From: Acidobacteriota bacterium
GTDB lineage: Bacteria; Acidobacteriota; Terriglobia; Terriglobales; Acidobacteriaceae
Length of the DNA: 9,836 bases
Reading direction: 5' to 3'
Assembly: GCA_021780415.1 (NCBI GenBank)
Contig: JAJXYW010000007.1
Coordinates: 1 to 9,836, forward strand
Position numbers and translations under genes: made by a program. The notes beneath the pieces were generated by a model. That model was given only the letters and a program-made list of their open reading frames with translations, did no database searches and was not told the DNA's origin. This document shows, in pieces, positions 1 through 6,929 of the stretch. Every line of letters starts with the position of its first letter. The first letter of the stretch is position 1.

Positions 1-1115
1 ACGCGGTCGATGATGCTGGAGGAGACGAGGGTTTTGCCGATGCCGACGTTGGCGGACCAGTCGGGACGGTGGGTGAAGAGGTACTGGATGCAGACGGCGA
101 GGTAGTGGTTGGGGTTGAGCAGGCCGGAGCTGCGGGTGACGATGCCGTGGCGGTCGTGGTCGGTGTCGCAGGCCCAGGAGACGTCGTAGAGGGACTTGTT
201 GGCGATCATGCTGGCCATGGAGGAGGGGCTGGAGCAGTCCATGCGGATGCGGCCATCCCAGTCGAGGGTCATGAAGCGGAAGGTGGGGTCGACGTAGGGA
301 TTGAGGACCTGGAGGTCGGCGTTGTATTGGGTGTGAAGGAGTTCGGCGATGCGGGGCCAGTAGGCTACTCCGGCGCCGCCGAGGGGGTCGACGGCGAGCT
401 TGAGGGTGGTGTTGCGCAGGGCAGCGAAGTCGATGATGTGGGTGAGGTCGTTGACGTAGGCGGTGATGTAGTCGTGGCGATGGGTGGTGGAGGCGGCGAG
501 GGCTTTGGAGAAAGCGAGCCGCTTGATGCCCTGGAGTTTGGCGGTGATGAGTTCGTTGGCGCGGTTCTCGATCCACTTGGTGACGGCGGTGTCGGCGGGA
601 CCGCCGGTGGGAGGGTTGTACTTGATGCCGCCGTCCTCGGGAGGGTTGTGGCTGGGGGTGATGACGATGCCGTCGGACTGGGGCTGGTTGGGATGGGCGG
701 AGTTGTAGGTGAGAATGGCGTGGGAGAGGGCCGGGGTGGGAGTGTAGCCGAGCTGGTCGTCGATGAAGACGGTGACGTTGTTGGCGGCGAGGACTTCGAG
801 GGCGGTGGAGAAGGCGGGCTCGGAGAGGGCGTGGGTGTCCTGCGCGAGGAAGAGTGGGCCGGTGGTGTTTTGGGAGGCGCGGTACTCGACGATGGCCTGG
901 GTGATGGCGAGGATGTGCGCGTAGTTGAAGCTGGAGTTGAGGGAGGAACCGCGATGACCACTGGTGCCGAAGGCGACGCGCTGCGCGGGGATGGCGGGGT
1001 CGGGGTGGTTGGCGTAGAAGGCGGTGACCAGACGGGGGAGGTTGACGAGGCGGTCGGGGGTGGAGCGATGGCCGGGAGTGTTGGCTAGAGGGTCGGTGGT
1101 GTTGATGGAGGTCAT
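1..1115 (-). CDS. pgm: Phosphoglucomutase, alpha-D-glucose phosphate-specific (partial, C-terminus beyond window)
   Basis: This enzyme interconverts glucose 1-phosphate and glucose 6-phosphate in the cytoplasm, linking glycolysis to glycogen, trehalose and cell-envelope sugar synthesis. The 371 visible codons align from memory almost throughout with E. coli Pgm (about 546 aa). The phosphoserine loop FGTSGHRG places the catalytic serine at residue 52. SHNPPEDGGIKYN lies at 155-167, and the metal-binding loop CDTDHDRHG at 316-324 supplies D317, D319, D321 and R322. The visible part ends in GKTLVSSSIIDR, so roughly the last 175 residues are missing on the left. The ATG at 1115 gives an N-terminus of the expected length. 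It has no Shine-Dalgarno sequence, but a TATCCT hexamer lies 7 nt upstream, which suggests a leaderless message. The gene is divergent from the fibre gene. Codons end mostly in C. Confidence 0.96.
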   Translation of the reverse strand, partial: MTSINTTDPLANTPGHRSTPDRLVNLPRLVTAFYANHPDPAIPAQRVAFGTSGHRGSSLNSSFNYAHILAITQAIVEYRASQNTTGPLFLAQDTHALSEPAFSTALEVLAANNVTVFIDDQLGYTPTPALSHAILTYNSAHPNQPQSDGIVITPSHNPPEDGGIKYNPPTGGPADTAVTKWIENRANELITAKLQGIKRLAFSKALAASTTHRHDYITAYVNDLTHIIDFAALRNTTLKLAVDPLGGAGVAYWPRIAELLHTQYNADLQVLNPYVDPTFRFMTLDWDGRIRMDCSSPSSMASMIANKSLYDVSWACDTDHDRHGIVTRSSGLLNPNHYLAVCIQYLFTHRPDWSANVGIGKTLVSSSIIDR

Positions 1116-1122
1116 GGAAGAC

Positions 1123-1128
1123 AGGATA
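1123..1128 (-). promoter_or_regulatory. Putative -10 box of pgm (leaderless start)
   Basis: On the minus strand TATCCT is followed by 7 nt and then the pgm ATG. No purine-rich ribosome-binding site lies between them. A transcription start at the usual distance would fall at or one base before the start codon. No good -35 box is seen, so this is an inference supported mainly by the same arrangement at other starts in the window. Confidence 0.35.
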
Positions 1129-1312
1129 CGACCTTGATGGAGGAAACGGAATGGGGTGGGGTGGGGGAGTTACAAAGCGGTGAGATTTTGCGCGGCTTTC
1201 GGGTTAATTGATGTAAGTTAGTAGCTATCTCCCATTGTTTTACCGCGTGGCGCTGTCTGATGGCCCTGCGGCAATGTGCATCGTTGAGTAGTGATCGTTG
1301 CTGTGATGTGTT

Positions 1313-1317
1313 GAAGG
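1313..1317 (+). promoter_or_regulatory. Ribosome-binding site for the GTG start of the fibre gene
   Basis: GAAGG ends 9 nt before the GTG at 1327. It supports a GTG start at this position, and the signal peptide that follows begins properly there. Confidence 0.5.
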
Positions 1318-1326
1318 CAGGCAGAA

Positions 1327-4300
1327 GTGAAAGGCGAGCTCCGAAGACGGAGTAGGCCGCGCGCGGTATTGAACGCTGTATTGGCGCTGGCGGCGCTGCA
1401 CACGACAATCCGGGCCTGGGGCCAGCAGGCTACGCTGGTGGGCGATGCGCATGTGTCGACTGCGCAGCCGACGGTGAATGCTGGAACGCTGAGTAATTTG
1501 AATGTGGGCGGCGGATATACGACGCTGGTGCAGTTTGACCTGGGGACGCTGCCGACGGGGACGACGGCGGCGCAGATTACCAAGGCGACGCTGCGGGTGT
1601 TCTGCAATCGGGCGGATGTGCCGGGGGCGGTGCAGGTGCAGATGGTGGGTGGAGCGTGGACGGAATCGAGTGTGACGTACGCGACGCTGCCGGCGATGGG
1701 AGCGGTGGTGCAGACGGGTGCGGTGTTGGGTGCGGGGGAGTTTGTGACGTTCGATGTGACGTCGGCGGTGCAGGGATGGGTGGGGTCGCCGGGGACGAAC
1801 TTTGGGCTGGCGCTGGCGGTGCCGACAGGGTCGGGGACGGTGGTGCAGTTCGACAGCAAGGAAAATGATGAGACGTCGCATGAGCCGGCGCTGGAGATTG
1901 CGCTGGCCGCGGGGGGAGTGGGGACGGTGGGGCCGATGGGGTTGCAAGGACCGGCGGGGCCGCAGGGGGCGACGGGAGCTACGGGGGCAACTGGACCGAT
2001 GGGGCCGCAGGGGCCTCCGGGGGTTGCCGGGACGGGCGGGGGGATTGCGTACCTGGGAAGCTATGCGGCGACGACGAGCTATGCCGTAGGCGATGTGGTG
2101 CAGTGGGGCGGGTCGAGCTGGGTTTCGCTGGTGGCGTCGAATGCGGGGAATGCGCCGGGGACGTCGCCGATGGCGTGGGGGCTGCTGGCCGCGCAGGGAG
2201 CACAGGGGCCTGTGGGAGCTGCGGGAGCGCAGGGATTGCAGGGGCCTCCGGGGATCAGCGTGCAGGGACCGGCGGGGCCGATGGGGCCGGTTGGACCGGC
2301 GGGCGCGGCGGGGGCGACGGGGGCTGCGGGAAGTCCGGGGCTGGTGTACCGGGGGGTGTATAGCTCGACGGGAAATTATGTGGTGGGCGATGTGGTGGTG
2401 TTTCAGGGGTCGAGTTATGTGTCGCTGACGGGGTACAACGCGGGACATACGCCGGGGCTGAGTCCGGCGTACTGGGGAGTGCTGACGGCCGAGGGACCAC
2501 AGGGGCCGATGGGGCCGCAGGGGGTGCCGGGGCCGACGGGAGCGAATGGGGCGCTGGGACCGGTGGGGCCTCCGGGGTCGACGGGAGCACAGGGGTTGCA
2601 GGGGATTCCGGGAGCTGCGGGAGCGCAGGGGATTCCGGGGACGACGGGAGCGCAGGGATTGCAGGGGCCGATGGGGCCGCAGGGGCCGGCGGGTCCGGTG
2701 GGGATGAGTTTCGCGGGGGCGTACGACTCGACGATGAATTATTCGCTGGGGAATGGGGTGCTGTGGGAGGGTGCGGGGTGGGTTTCGTTGATTGCGAACA
2801 ATCATGGGAATACGCCGAGCCTGAGTCCGACGGCGTGGGCGATGTTTGCGGCGAGCGGATCGCCGGGTGTGATGGGGCCGCATGGGCCACAAGGTGCGGC
2901 GGGGATGAACGGGTTGAATGGAGCGGCGGGACCGATGGGGCCCCAGGGACCGGCGGGTGCAACGGGTGCGGCGGGGGCTCCGGGACTGGTGTACCAGGGG
3001 GTGTATAGCTCGGGGACGAACTATGTGCTGGGCGATGTGGTGGTGTTTCAGGGGTCGAGCTATGTTTCGCTGGTGGGAATGAATGTGGGGCAGACTCCGG
3101 GGTCGAGCCCGGCGTACTGGGGCGTGTTGACGGCGCAGGGACCGCAGGGGGTGGCGGGGGCGACGGGAGCTACCGGGGCGATGGGGCCGCAGGGGATTCC
3201 GGGGGTGATGGGGCCCGCGGGACCGCAGGGAGTTGCAGGGCCGATAGGGGTCCAGGGGCCGGCCGGAGCGCAGGGATTGACGGGTGCGACTGGGGCGGTG
3301 GGAGCGGCGGGGCCGCAGGGGTTGCAGGGGGTTGCGGGAGCGGCGGGGCCGCAGGGAATTGCGGGGGCAGTGGGACCGGTGGGGCCGCAGGGAGCGACGG
3401 GAGCTACGGGGGCAGTGGGTCCGATGGGGCCAGCGGGAGCGAATGGGACCAATGGGACGAATGGAACGCCGGGCCTGGTGTGGCAGGGGGCATGGAATTC
3501 GGCGATGAGTTATGCGGTGAACGATGCGGTGAGCTATGGGGGAACGAGTTATTTGTCGCTGACGGCGGGAAATCTGGGGTTGCGACCGGATCTGACGCCG
3601 GTGAGCTGGGCGGTGCTGGCACAGGCTGGTGCGGCTGGTGCGGCGGGAGCTACGGGAGCCACGGGTGCGACGGGAGCTACCGGGTCGATGGGGCTGCAGG
3701 GGCCTCAAGGGCCAACGGGAGCGACGGGAGCTGCGGGTGCGGTTGGGATGAACTTTCGCGGGGTATGGAGCGCGGCGTTGCAGTATGCGGTGAATGATGC
3801 GGTGACGTTCGCGGGATCGACGTATCTGGCGCAGGCGGCGGGGAGTAACCAGGAGCCGGACCTGTATGCGGCGACGTGGGCGATGCTGGCGCAGGCAGGG
3901 GGAGTGGGTGCGACGGGAGCTACGGGAGCGTCGGCGACGGTTGCTGTCGGGACGGTGACGACACTGGCTGCGGGAACGCAGGCAACGGTGACCAATAGCG
4001 GGACAGCGCAGGCGGCGGTGCTGAACTTCGGGATTCCGCAGGGAGTGGCGGGGACGGGCGGATCGGGAACGGGAACCAGCAGCGGGAGCTTCGCGGCGAT
4101 GTATCACGGGGTGAACTACAACTCGACGTACTACTCGGTGAATACGCCGAATGTGAGCAATACGGAAGCGCCGGTGATGGCGTGGGTTCCGCTGGGATGT
4201 ACGGCGACGGAACTGGATGTGTACTCGCAGCAGTCGGGCTCGATTACGGTGACGCTGCGGGCGGGACCGGTGGGAGCGCTGGTGAATACGGCGTTGAGCT

Positions 4301-4434
4301 GCTCCCCAGCGACGAATGGGAGTTGCACGTCGACGGGGTCGGTGGTGATTGCGGCGGGAGAGTTTATCGACCTGACGATTAAGAAGGCTTCAGGGGCGAC
4401 GGCCGGGGTGTGGACGAATCTGGTATGCCAGTGA
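1327..4434 (+). CDS. Secreted modular collagen-like / carbohydrate-binding-like fibre protein with DNRLRE-type domain
   Basis: This 1,035-residue protein is probably exported and surface-attached or released. It starts at GTG. The signal peptide has a basic n-region (RRRSRPR), a hydrophobic core at 13-24 and likely cleavage after AWG (residue 32). Residues 34-195 resemble a DNRLRE-type beta-sandwich domain found in extracellular bacterial proteins. Gly-X-Y tracts lie at about 199-239, 291-338, 390-459, 511-553, 605-716 and 768-807. They alternate with six modules of about 50 residues resembling chitin-binding-type (CBM5/12-like) modules. A linker near 858-921 contains a phage-tail-like segment ending FGIPQG. 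The last 114 residues (922-1035) are unrecognised and carry Cys 958, 992, 1000 and 1034. No LPXTG motif, transmembrane anchor or recognised C-terminal sorting domain is visible. Role by inference: a trimeric adhesive or matrix fibre that binds glycans. The stop is 23 bp from the convergent plsC stop. Confidence 0.85.
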   Translation: MKGELRRRSRPRAVLNAVLALAALHTTIRAWGQQATLVGDAHVSTAQPTVNAGTLSNLNVGGGYTTLVQFDLGTLPTGTTAAQITKATLRVFCNRADVPGAVQVQMVGGAWTESSVTYATLPAMGAVVQTGAVLGAGEFVTFDVTSAVQGWVGSPGTNFGLALAVPTGSGTVVQFDSKENDETSHEPALEIALAAGGVGTVGPMGLQGPAGPQGATGATGATGPMGPQGPPGVAGTGGGIAYLGSYAATTSYAVGDVVQWGGSSWVSLVASNAGNAPGTSPMAWGLLAAQGAQGPVGAAGAQGLQGPPGISVQGPAGPMGPVGPAGAAGATGAAGSPGLVYRGVYSSTGNYVVGDVVVFQGSSYVSLTGYNAGHTPGLSPAYWGVLTAEGPQGPMGPQGVPGPTGANGALGPVGPPGSTGAQGLQGIPGAAGAQGIPGTTGAQGLQGPMGPQGPAGPVGMSFAGAYDSTMNYSLGNGVLWEGAGWVSLIANNHGNTPSLSPTAWAMFAASGSPGVMGPHGPQGAAGMNGLNGAAGPMGPQGPAGATGAAGAPGLVYQGVYSSGTNYVLGDVVVFQGSSYVSLVGMNVGQTPGSSPAYWGVLTAQGPQGVAGATGATGAMGPQGIPGVMGPAGPQGVAGPIGVQGPAGAQGLTGATGAVGAAGPQGLQGVAGAAGPQGIAGAVGPVGPQGATGATGAVGPMGPAGANGTNGTNGTPGLVWQGAWNSAMSYAVNDAVSYGGTSYLSLTAGNLGLRPDLTPVSWAVLAQAGAAGAAGATGATGATGATGSMGLQGPQGPTGATGAAGAVGMNFRGVWSAALQYAVNDAVTFAGSTYLAQAAGSNQEPDLYAATWAMLAQAGGVGATGATGASATVAVGTVTTLAAGTQATVTNSGTAQAAVLNFGIPQGVAGTGGSGTGTSSGSFAAMYHGVNYNSTYYSVNTPNVSNTEAPVMAWVPLGCTATELDVYSQQSGSITVTLRAGPVGALVNTALSCSPATNGSCTSTGSVVIAAGEFIDLTIKKASGATAGVWTNLVCQ
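2044..3897 (+). repeat. Six tandem-interspersed CBM-like modules separated by Gly-X-Y tracts
   Basis: The modules begin at about 2044, 2341, 2704, 2986, 3475 and 3748. Each spans roughly 150 nt, and each follows a pattern of aromatic-x-G-aromatic, S/T-x-x-Y, GD/ND-x-V, G-S/T-x-aromatic-x-S/A, P-x-x-x-P/A-x-x-W and a final alanine/glutamine-glycine. Conserved Tyr and Trp positions fit carbohydrate-binding modules of the ChtBD3 type, by recollection of that fold's consensus. The intervening collagen-like tracts hold about 14, 23, 14, 37 and 13 Gly-X-Y triplets, counted by eye. The first of these is interrupted once, at GISVQ. GAT triplets are frequent, giving many threonines of the kind glycosylated in spore collagen-like proteins such as BclA. 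Confidence 0.8.
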
Positions 4435-4457
4435 GACGGGAACGACGGCCGAGCGGA

Positions 4458-5261
4458 TTAGGCAGCGGGTGGAAGCGGTTCCTGGCGTGGGACGGCGAGG
4501 GCCTCTACGGCGGCGCGGGCTTCTATGGCGGCGATCTTGCGGTTGGCAAGGGCGGCTTCAGTGAATGGGATGGGAGCGGGGGCGAAGTAGATGGTGCCGT
4601 GGACGCCGTTGAGGTCGGCGAAGTTCCAGAGATGCTGCCAGAGGGTCTGGGAGCCCCAGTGCACATCGTTGCGAGTGGATTTGCCGCGGGCGAGGTCGCG
4701 CGGGGTGAGGTCGTAGTGGATGAAGGCGGCGGTGACGGGCTGGTCGGCGGCGAGGGCCTGGGCGAGGATGCCGTTGCGGAAGGGTAGGGTAGGCTCGTCG
4801 CCGACGCTGGTTGTGCCTTCGGGGAAGAAGACGACGGGTAGGCCGTCGCGGAAGCCTTTGGCCATGCCCTCGGCGGCTTTGGCGGTGGTGGGGCCGTTGC
4901 GGCGGCCGAGGCGGCGGTCGATGTAGATGGTGCCGGCCATCATGCTGACCCAGCCGAAGACGGGGGCGCTGCGGAGTTCGATCTTGGAGATGAAGACGCA
5001 GGGTTGGATGGAGGCGTGGATGACGACGTCGATGTAGGTGAGGTGGTTGGAGATGACGGCGCCGTGAGTGGGGATGGGGCCGAGGGTGGTGAAGGTGATG
5101 TCCTGGGTGCGGAGGAGGCGGTGGCCGATGCGGCTGAGCCAGGCGGCACGCTGGGCGCGGGTGCGAGGGCGGGTGAGGAGGACCTCGAAGATGGAGTAGG
5201 CGAAGACGGCGGCGAGCGCGAGCAGACGGTAGATGCGGCGGGACGTGCGGAGAAAAGACAA
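4458..5261 (-). CDS. plsC: 1-acyl-sn-glycerol-3-phosphate acyltransferase family protein (PlsC-type)
   Basis: This 267-residue enzyme should transfer an acyl chain to a lysophospholipid or lysophosphatidate at the inner membrane. A single hydrophobic segment at 13-29 anchors the N-terminus. The family motifs appear in order: NHLTYID (catalytic H73 and D78, the HX4D motif), a substrate-binding segment GTIYIDRR at 110-117, and FPEGT at 146-150. The chosen start is TTG at 5261, because GAGGAA lies 8 nt upstream and the first residues MSFLRTSRRIY lead directly into the anchor. The same frame stays open to 5651 from an ATG, but that extension lies antisense to the DUF2062 gene and has no family character. 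The exact lysophospholipid substrate cannot be read from the sequence. The gene is divergent from the DUF2062 gene and convergent with the fibre gene. Confidence 0.9.
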   Translation of the reverse strand: MSFLRTSRRIYRLLALAAVFAYSIFEVLLTRPRTRAQRAAWLSRIGHRLLRTQDITFTTLGPIPTHGAVISNHLTYIDVVIHASIQPCVFISKIELRSAPVFGWVSMMAGTIYIDRRLGRRNGPTTAKAAEGMAKGFRDGLPVVFFPEGTTSVGDEPTLPFRNGILAQALAADQPVTAAFIHYDLTPRDLARGKSTRNDVHWGSQTLWQHLWNFADLNGVHGTIYFAPAPIPFTEAALANRKIAAIEARAAVEALAVPRQEPLPPAA

Positions 5262-5269
5262 GCGAAGGG

Positions 5270-5275
5270 TTCCTC
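5270..5275 (-). promoter_or_regulatory. Ribosome-binding site deciding the TTG start of plsC
   Basis: On the minus strand GAGGAA precedes the TTG start by 8 nt. No ATG or GTG codon in this frame lies nearby, so this site is the main argument for a TTG start. Confidence 0.6.
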
Positions 5276-5322
5276 GCGGCTGGTGGGTGAATGGATTACA
5301 GACGCTGGGGTGAGTGTACCGA

Positions 5323-5328
5323 TATGCT
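5323..5328 (+). promoter_or_regulatory. Putative -10 box of the DUF2062 gene (leaderless GTG)
   Basis: TATGCT is followed by 6 nt and then GTG at 5335, the same geometry as at the nuclease gene. No clear -35 box is present at 16-18 bp. The alternative GTG at 5314 would lie upstream of this box and could not be used from it. Confidence 0.35.
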
Positions 5329-5334
5329 TGGAGT

Positions 5335-5805
5335 GTGGCGAGTCTTTGGCAACGATGGATTGTGAACCCGGTGGTGGGCCTGCTGAAGATGGGGGCCGAT
5401 CCGGATAAGCTGGCGTGGTCGCTGGCGCTGGGCTTGGTGGTGGGGGTGAATCCGCTGCTGGGATCGACGACGGTGGTGGCGCTGGGAGTGGCGGCGGCGT
5501 TCCGGTTGAACCTGGTGGCGTCGCAGGTGGGGAACCATGCCGTGTATCCGCTGGAGATTGTGCTGTTCCCGGTGTTCATCAAGCTGGGGGACGTGCTGTT
5601 TGGCACGCAGAAGCTGCCGCTGGCGGGGAAGGCACTGTGGCATGCCGCCAAGCACCATCCACTGGAAACGACGCGGCTGCTATGGACCTGGGAGTGGCAT
5701 GCGCTGGTGGTATGGGCGATGTTTGCGGCCGTGGCTATGCCGGCGATTGCGCTGGGGAGTGAGCCGGTGCTGAGGAAGATGGCGGAGAGGGTGCGGAAAA
5801 GCTAG
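5335..5805 (+). CDS. DUF2062 domain-containing membrane protein
   Basis: This is a protein of about 156 residues. It matches the DUF2062 pattern: ADPDKLAWSLALGLVVGVNPLLGSTT, then a fairly hydrophobic stretch with FRLNLVASQVGNH and YPLEI, and a second membrane segment near the C-terminus (WHALVVWAMFAAVAMPAIAL). The G-x-x-P-x-x-G-S/T and FRLN signatures are typical of the family, whose biochemical role is not established; members are often near lipid or envelope genes. I prefer the GTG at 5335, which has TATGCT 6 nt upstream and gives an N-terminus ASLWQRWIVNPV. An in-frame GTG at 5314 would add seven residues. The gene is divergent from the acyltransferase with a spacer of about 73 bp, which hints at a shared envelope role but does not prove it. 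Confidence 0.85.
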   Translation: MASLWQRWIVNPVVGLLKMGADPDKLAWSLALGLVVGVNPLLGSTTVVALGVAAAFRLNLVASQVGNHAVYPLEIVLFPVFIKLGDVLFGTQKLPLAGKALWHAAKHHPLETTRLLWTWEWHALVVWAMFAAVAMPAIALGSEPVLRKMAERVRKS

Positions 5806-5808
5806 CTA

Positions 5809-5823
5809 TTAGCTTCTAGCTAA
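5809..5823. repeat. Short perfect hairpin after the DUF2062 gene
   Basis: TTAGCT-TCT-AGCTAA forms a 6-bp stem with a 3-nt loop a few bases beyond the stop codon. No T-tract follows on either strand, so an intrinsic terminator is possible but not supported by the usual signature. Confidence 0.4.
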
Positions 5824-5844
5824 AGGCAAGAACAAAGGCAAATA

Positions 5845-5877
5845 CAGAGATCCTTCGCTTCGCTCAGGATGACGACT
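5845..5877. repeat. Intergenic hairpin repeat of the 'ATCCT...AGGAT' type
   Basis: ATCCT at 5850-5854 and AGGAT at 5866-5870 can pair around TCGCTTCGCTC, followed by GACGACT. From memory, closely similar sequences ending AGGATGAC are dispersed in many copies between genes in acidobacterial and other genomes. Copy number here cannot be judged from one window. Confidence 0.45.
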
Positions 5878-5948
5878 ACATCTAGCTGGAAGCTATCGGG
5901 ATGACGACTGATTATTGGTGGAAGCAAACGGCTAAGAGCTAGCAGCTA

Positions 5949-6923
5949 CTAGGGGCCTTGGTATTCGTCTACGGGGTCGGCGGAGTGGACCCAGGCGGAG
6001 GCGATGAGGTTGCGGAGTTCGATGGCTCCGGCGGCCAGACGCTCTTCGGTGAAGGATTTGGCTTCGGGGGTTCCGGAGCCGGTGAAGCCGCCTTGCTGGT
6101 CGAGCTGGTAGACCTCTTCGACGAGGGCGTTGGAGTGGTGGAGGTAGTGCCAGTACTGCGTCCACTCGTCATCGATGATTCTGGGTTGGGAGGCGGCGAC
6201 GAGGGGGGCGATGTCGGCGGGCTTGATGTTAGCCGAGACGTAGATGCTCTCGAATTGCGCGTGGATGTGGTGCTCGGTGGTGTAGTGGTGGGGGTTGGGG
6301 CCGGTCCAGCCGTTGTACTGGATGGTGTTGTGCAGGGGCTGGGAGCCGTCGGCGACGTAGTGGCCGAGCCAGCCGGCGTCGTAGAGGATGGCGAGCTGGA
6401 CGCCCGCGGTGTCGCGGTGGGCGGCGGTGAGGCGGCGGTACTCGCGGAAGTCGGACTTTAGGCGCTGCCAGACTTCTTCGACCTGCCAGGGTTGGAAGCC
6501 GACGGTTTCGAAGTGCTTGAGCTCGGGGTGGGTGACGGAGGCAGCGGAGAGGTTGCGGATGAAATCGTAACGCTTGCGGGGGAAGTTGTAGCCGTCGATG
6601 CAGTCGGGGGTGCGGGCTTTGCAAGGGGTGGCGCCGTAGATAGCCCACTCGTAGTCGAGGAAGTGGTCGGGGGATTGGGTGGCGGTGAGTTCGGGCTCGG
6701 CGTCGCGCTGCTTCCAGCGGTCGGGCTCGGGGCCGAGCCACTCGAGGATGTTGAGGGCGCTGGGGGTGCGGAGGAAGTCGGGGACGTCGGCGGGGAGATA
6801 TTCGGCGGCGAGGCGGTTGATGAGCATGTGGCCGTCGCGGCCCCAGGCGTGGGCGGAGGGGGAGGTGAGCATGGGCAGGAGCGTGAGTGCGATGGCGACG
6901 CGGGTGATGGTGGTGACGCGCAT
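5949..6923 (-). CDS. Exported S1/P1-type zinc-dependent nuclease
   Basis: This 324-residue protein belongs to the S1/P1 nuclease / zinc phospholipase C superfamily. These enzymes hydrolyse single-stranded nucleic acids or other phosphoesters outside the cytoplasm. The signal peptide ends SAHA, so the mature protein begins with W27; in this family the free N-terminal tryptophan is itself a zinc ligand. Expected ligands follow in order: H32 (WGRDGH), D68 (EPDRW), H87 (PDHFLDYE), H188xxxD192 with H198 in GHYVADGSQPLH, and H221xxxE225. The tri-zinc site therefore looks complete. C101 and C108 could form a disulphide. The gene lies 24 bp after pncB on the same strand, so cotranscription is possible. 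A TATACT box 6 nt before the ATG and the absence of a Shine-Dalgarno site suggest its own leaderless promoter as well. Confidence 0.92.
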   Translation of the reverse strand: MRVTTITRVAIALTLLPMLTSPSAHAWGRDGHMLINRLAAEYLPADVPDFLRTPSALNILEWLGPEPDRWKQRDAEPELTATQSPDHFLDYEWAIYGATPCKARTPDCIDGYNFPRKRYDFIRNLSAASVTHPELKHFETVGFQPWQVEEVWQRLKSDFREYRRLTAAHRDTAGVQLAILYDAGWLGHYVADGSQPLHNTIQYNGWTGPNPHHYTTEHHIHAQFESIYVSANIKPADIAPLVAASQPRIIDDEWTQYWHYLHHSNALVEEVYQLDQQGGFTGSGTPEAKSFTEERLAAGAIELRNLIASAWVHSADPVDEYQGP

Positions 6924-6929
6924 GGGGGA

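Larger units (their letters stand above)
1116..1326. other. Divergent intergenic region, pgm / fibre gene
   Basis: This 211-bp spacer must hold the promoters of both neighbours. It includes an AT-richer stretch around 1200-1245, unlike the GC-rich surroundings. I could not assign a convincing -35/-10 pair for the fibre gene. No RNA gene or strong hairpin was seen. Confidence 0.4.
5801..5943. repeat. 143-bp segment framed by 13-bp imperfect inverted repeats (candidate miniature element or bidirectional terminator)
   Basis: The left end at 5801-5813 reads GCTAGCTATTAGC. The right end at 5931-5943 reads GCTAAGAGCTAGC, whose reverse complement matches the left end at 12 of 13 bases. The segment fills the gap between convergent genes, and the left end overlaps the DUF2062 stop codon. 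AGCT occurs eight times between 5800 and 5947. Internal features are an 8-bp direct repeat AAAGGCAA (5822, 5834), an 11-bp direct repeat GGATGACGACT (5867, 5899) and a hairpin at 5850-5870. No target-site duplication is visible. Confidence 0.5.

Noticed and set aside
69..1088. 339-residue open frame on the plus strand
   Set aside because: It is the Gly/Val/Glu/Asp-rich shadow of pgm, which has conserved motifs throughout on the minus strand.
2044..3897. CRISPR-like or tandem satellite array
   Set aside because: The repeats are coding modules of about 150 nt with diverged sequence and in-frame collagen tracts, not short identical repeats with unique spacers.
1240..4107. 955-residue open frame on the minus strand opposite the fibre gene
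   Set aside because: It is extremely rich in Arg, Pro, His and Ser, has no domain character, and mirrors the GC-rich Gly/Ala/Pro repeats of the real gene.
1327..4434. Prophage tail-fibre gene
   Set aside because: The GxPQG and 'FGIPQG' segments resemble tail proteins, but there is a signal peptide and no other phage gene nearby.
4435..4457. Terminator between the convergent fibre and plsC genes
   Set aside because: The 23-bp gap has no adequate stem-loop and no T-tract on either strand.
5262..5651. N-terminal extension of the acyltransferase frame up to an ATG at 5651
   Set aside because: The extension lies wholly opposite or upstream of the DUF2062 gene, has no acyltransferase similarity, and a ribosome-binding site supports TTG at 5261.
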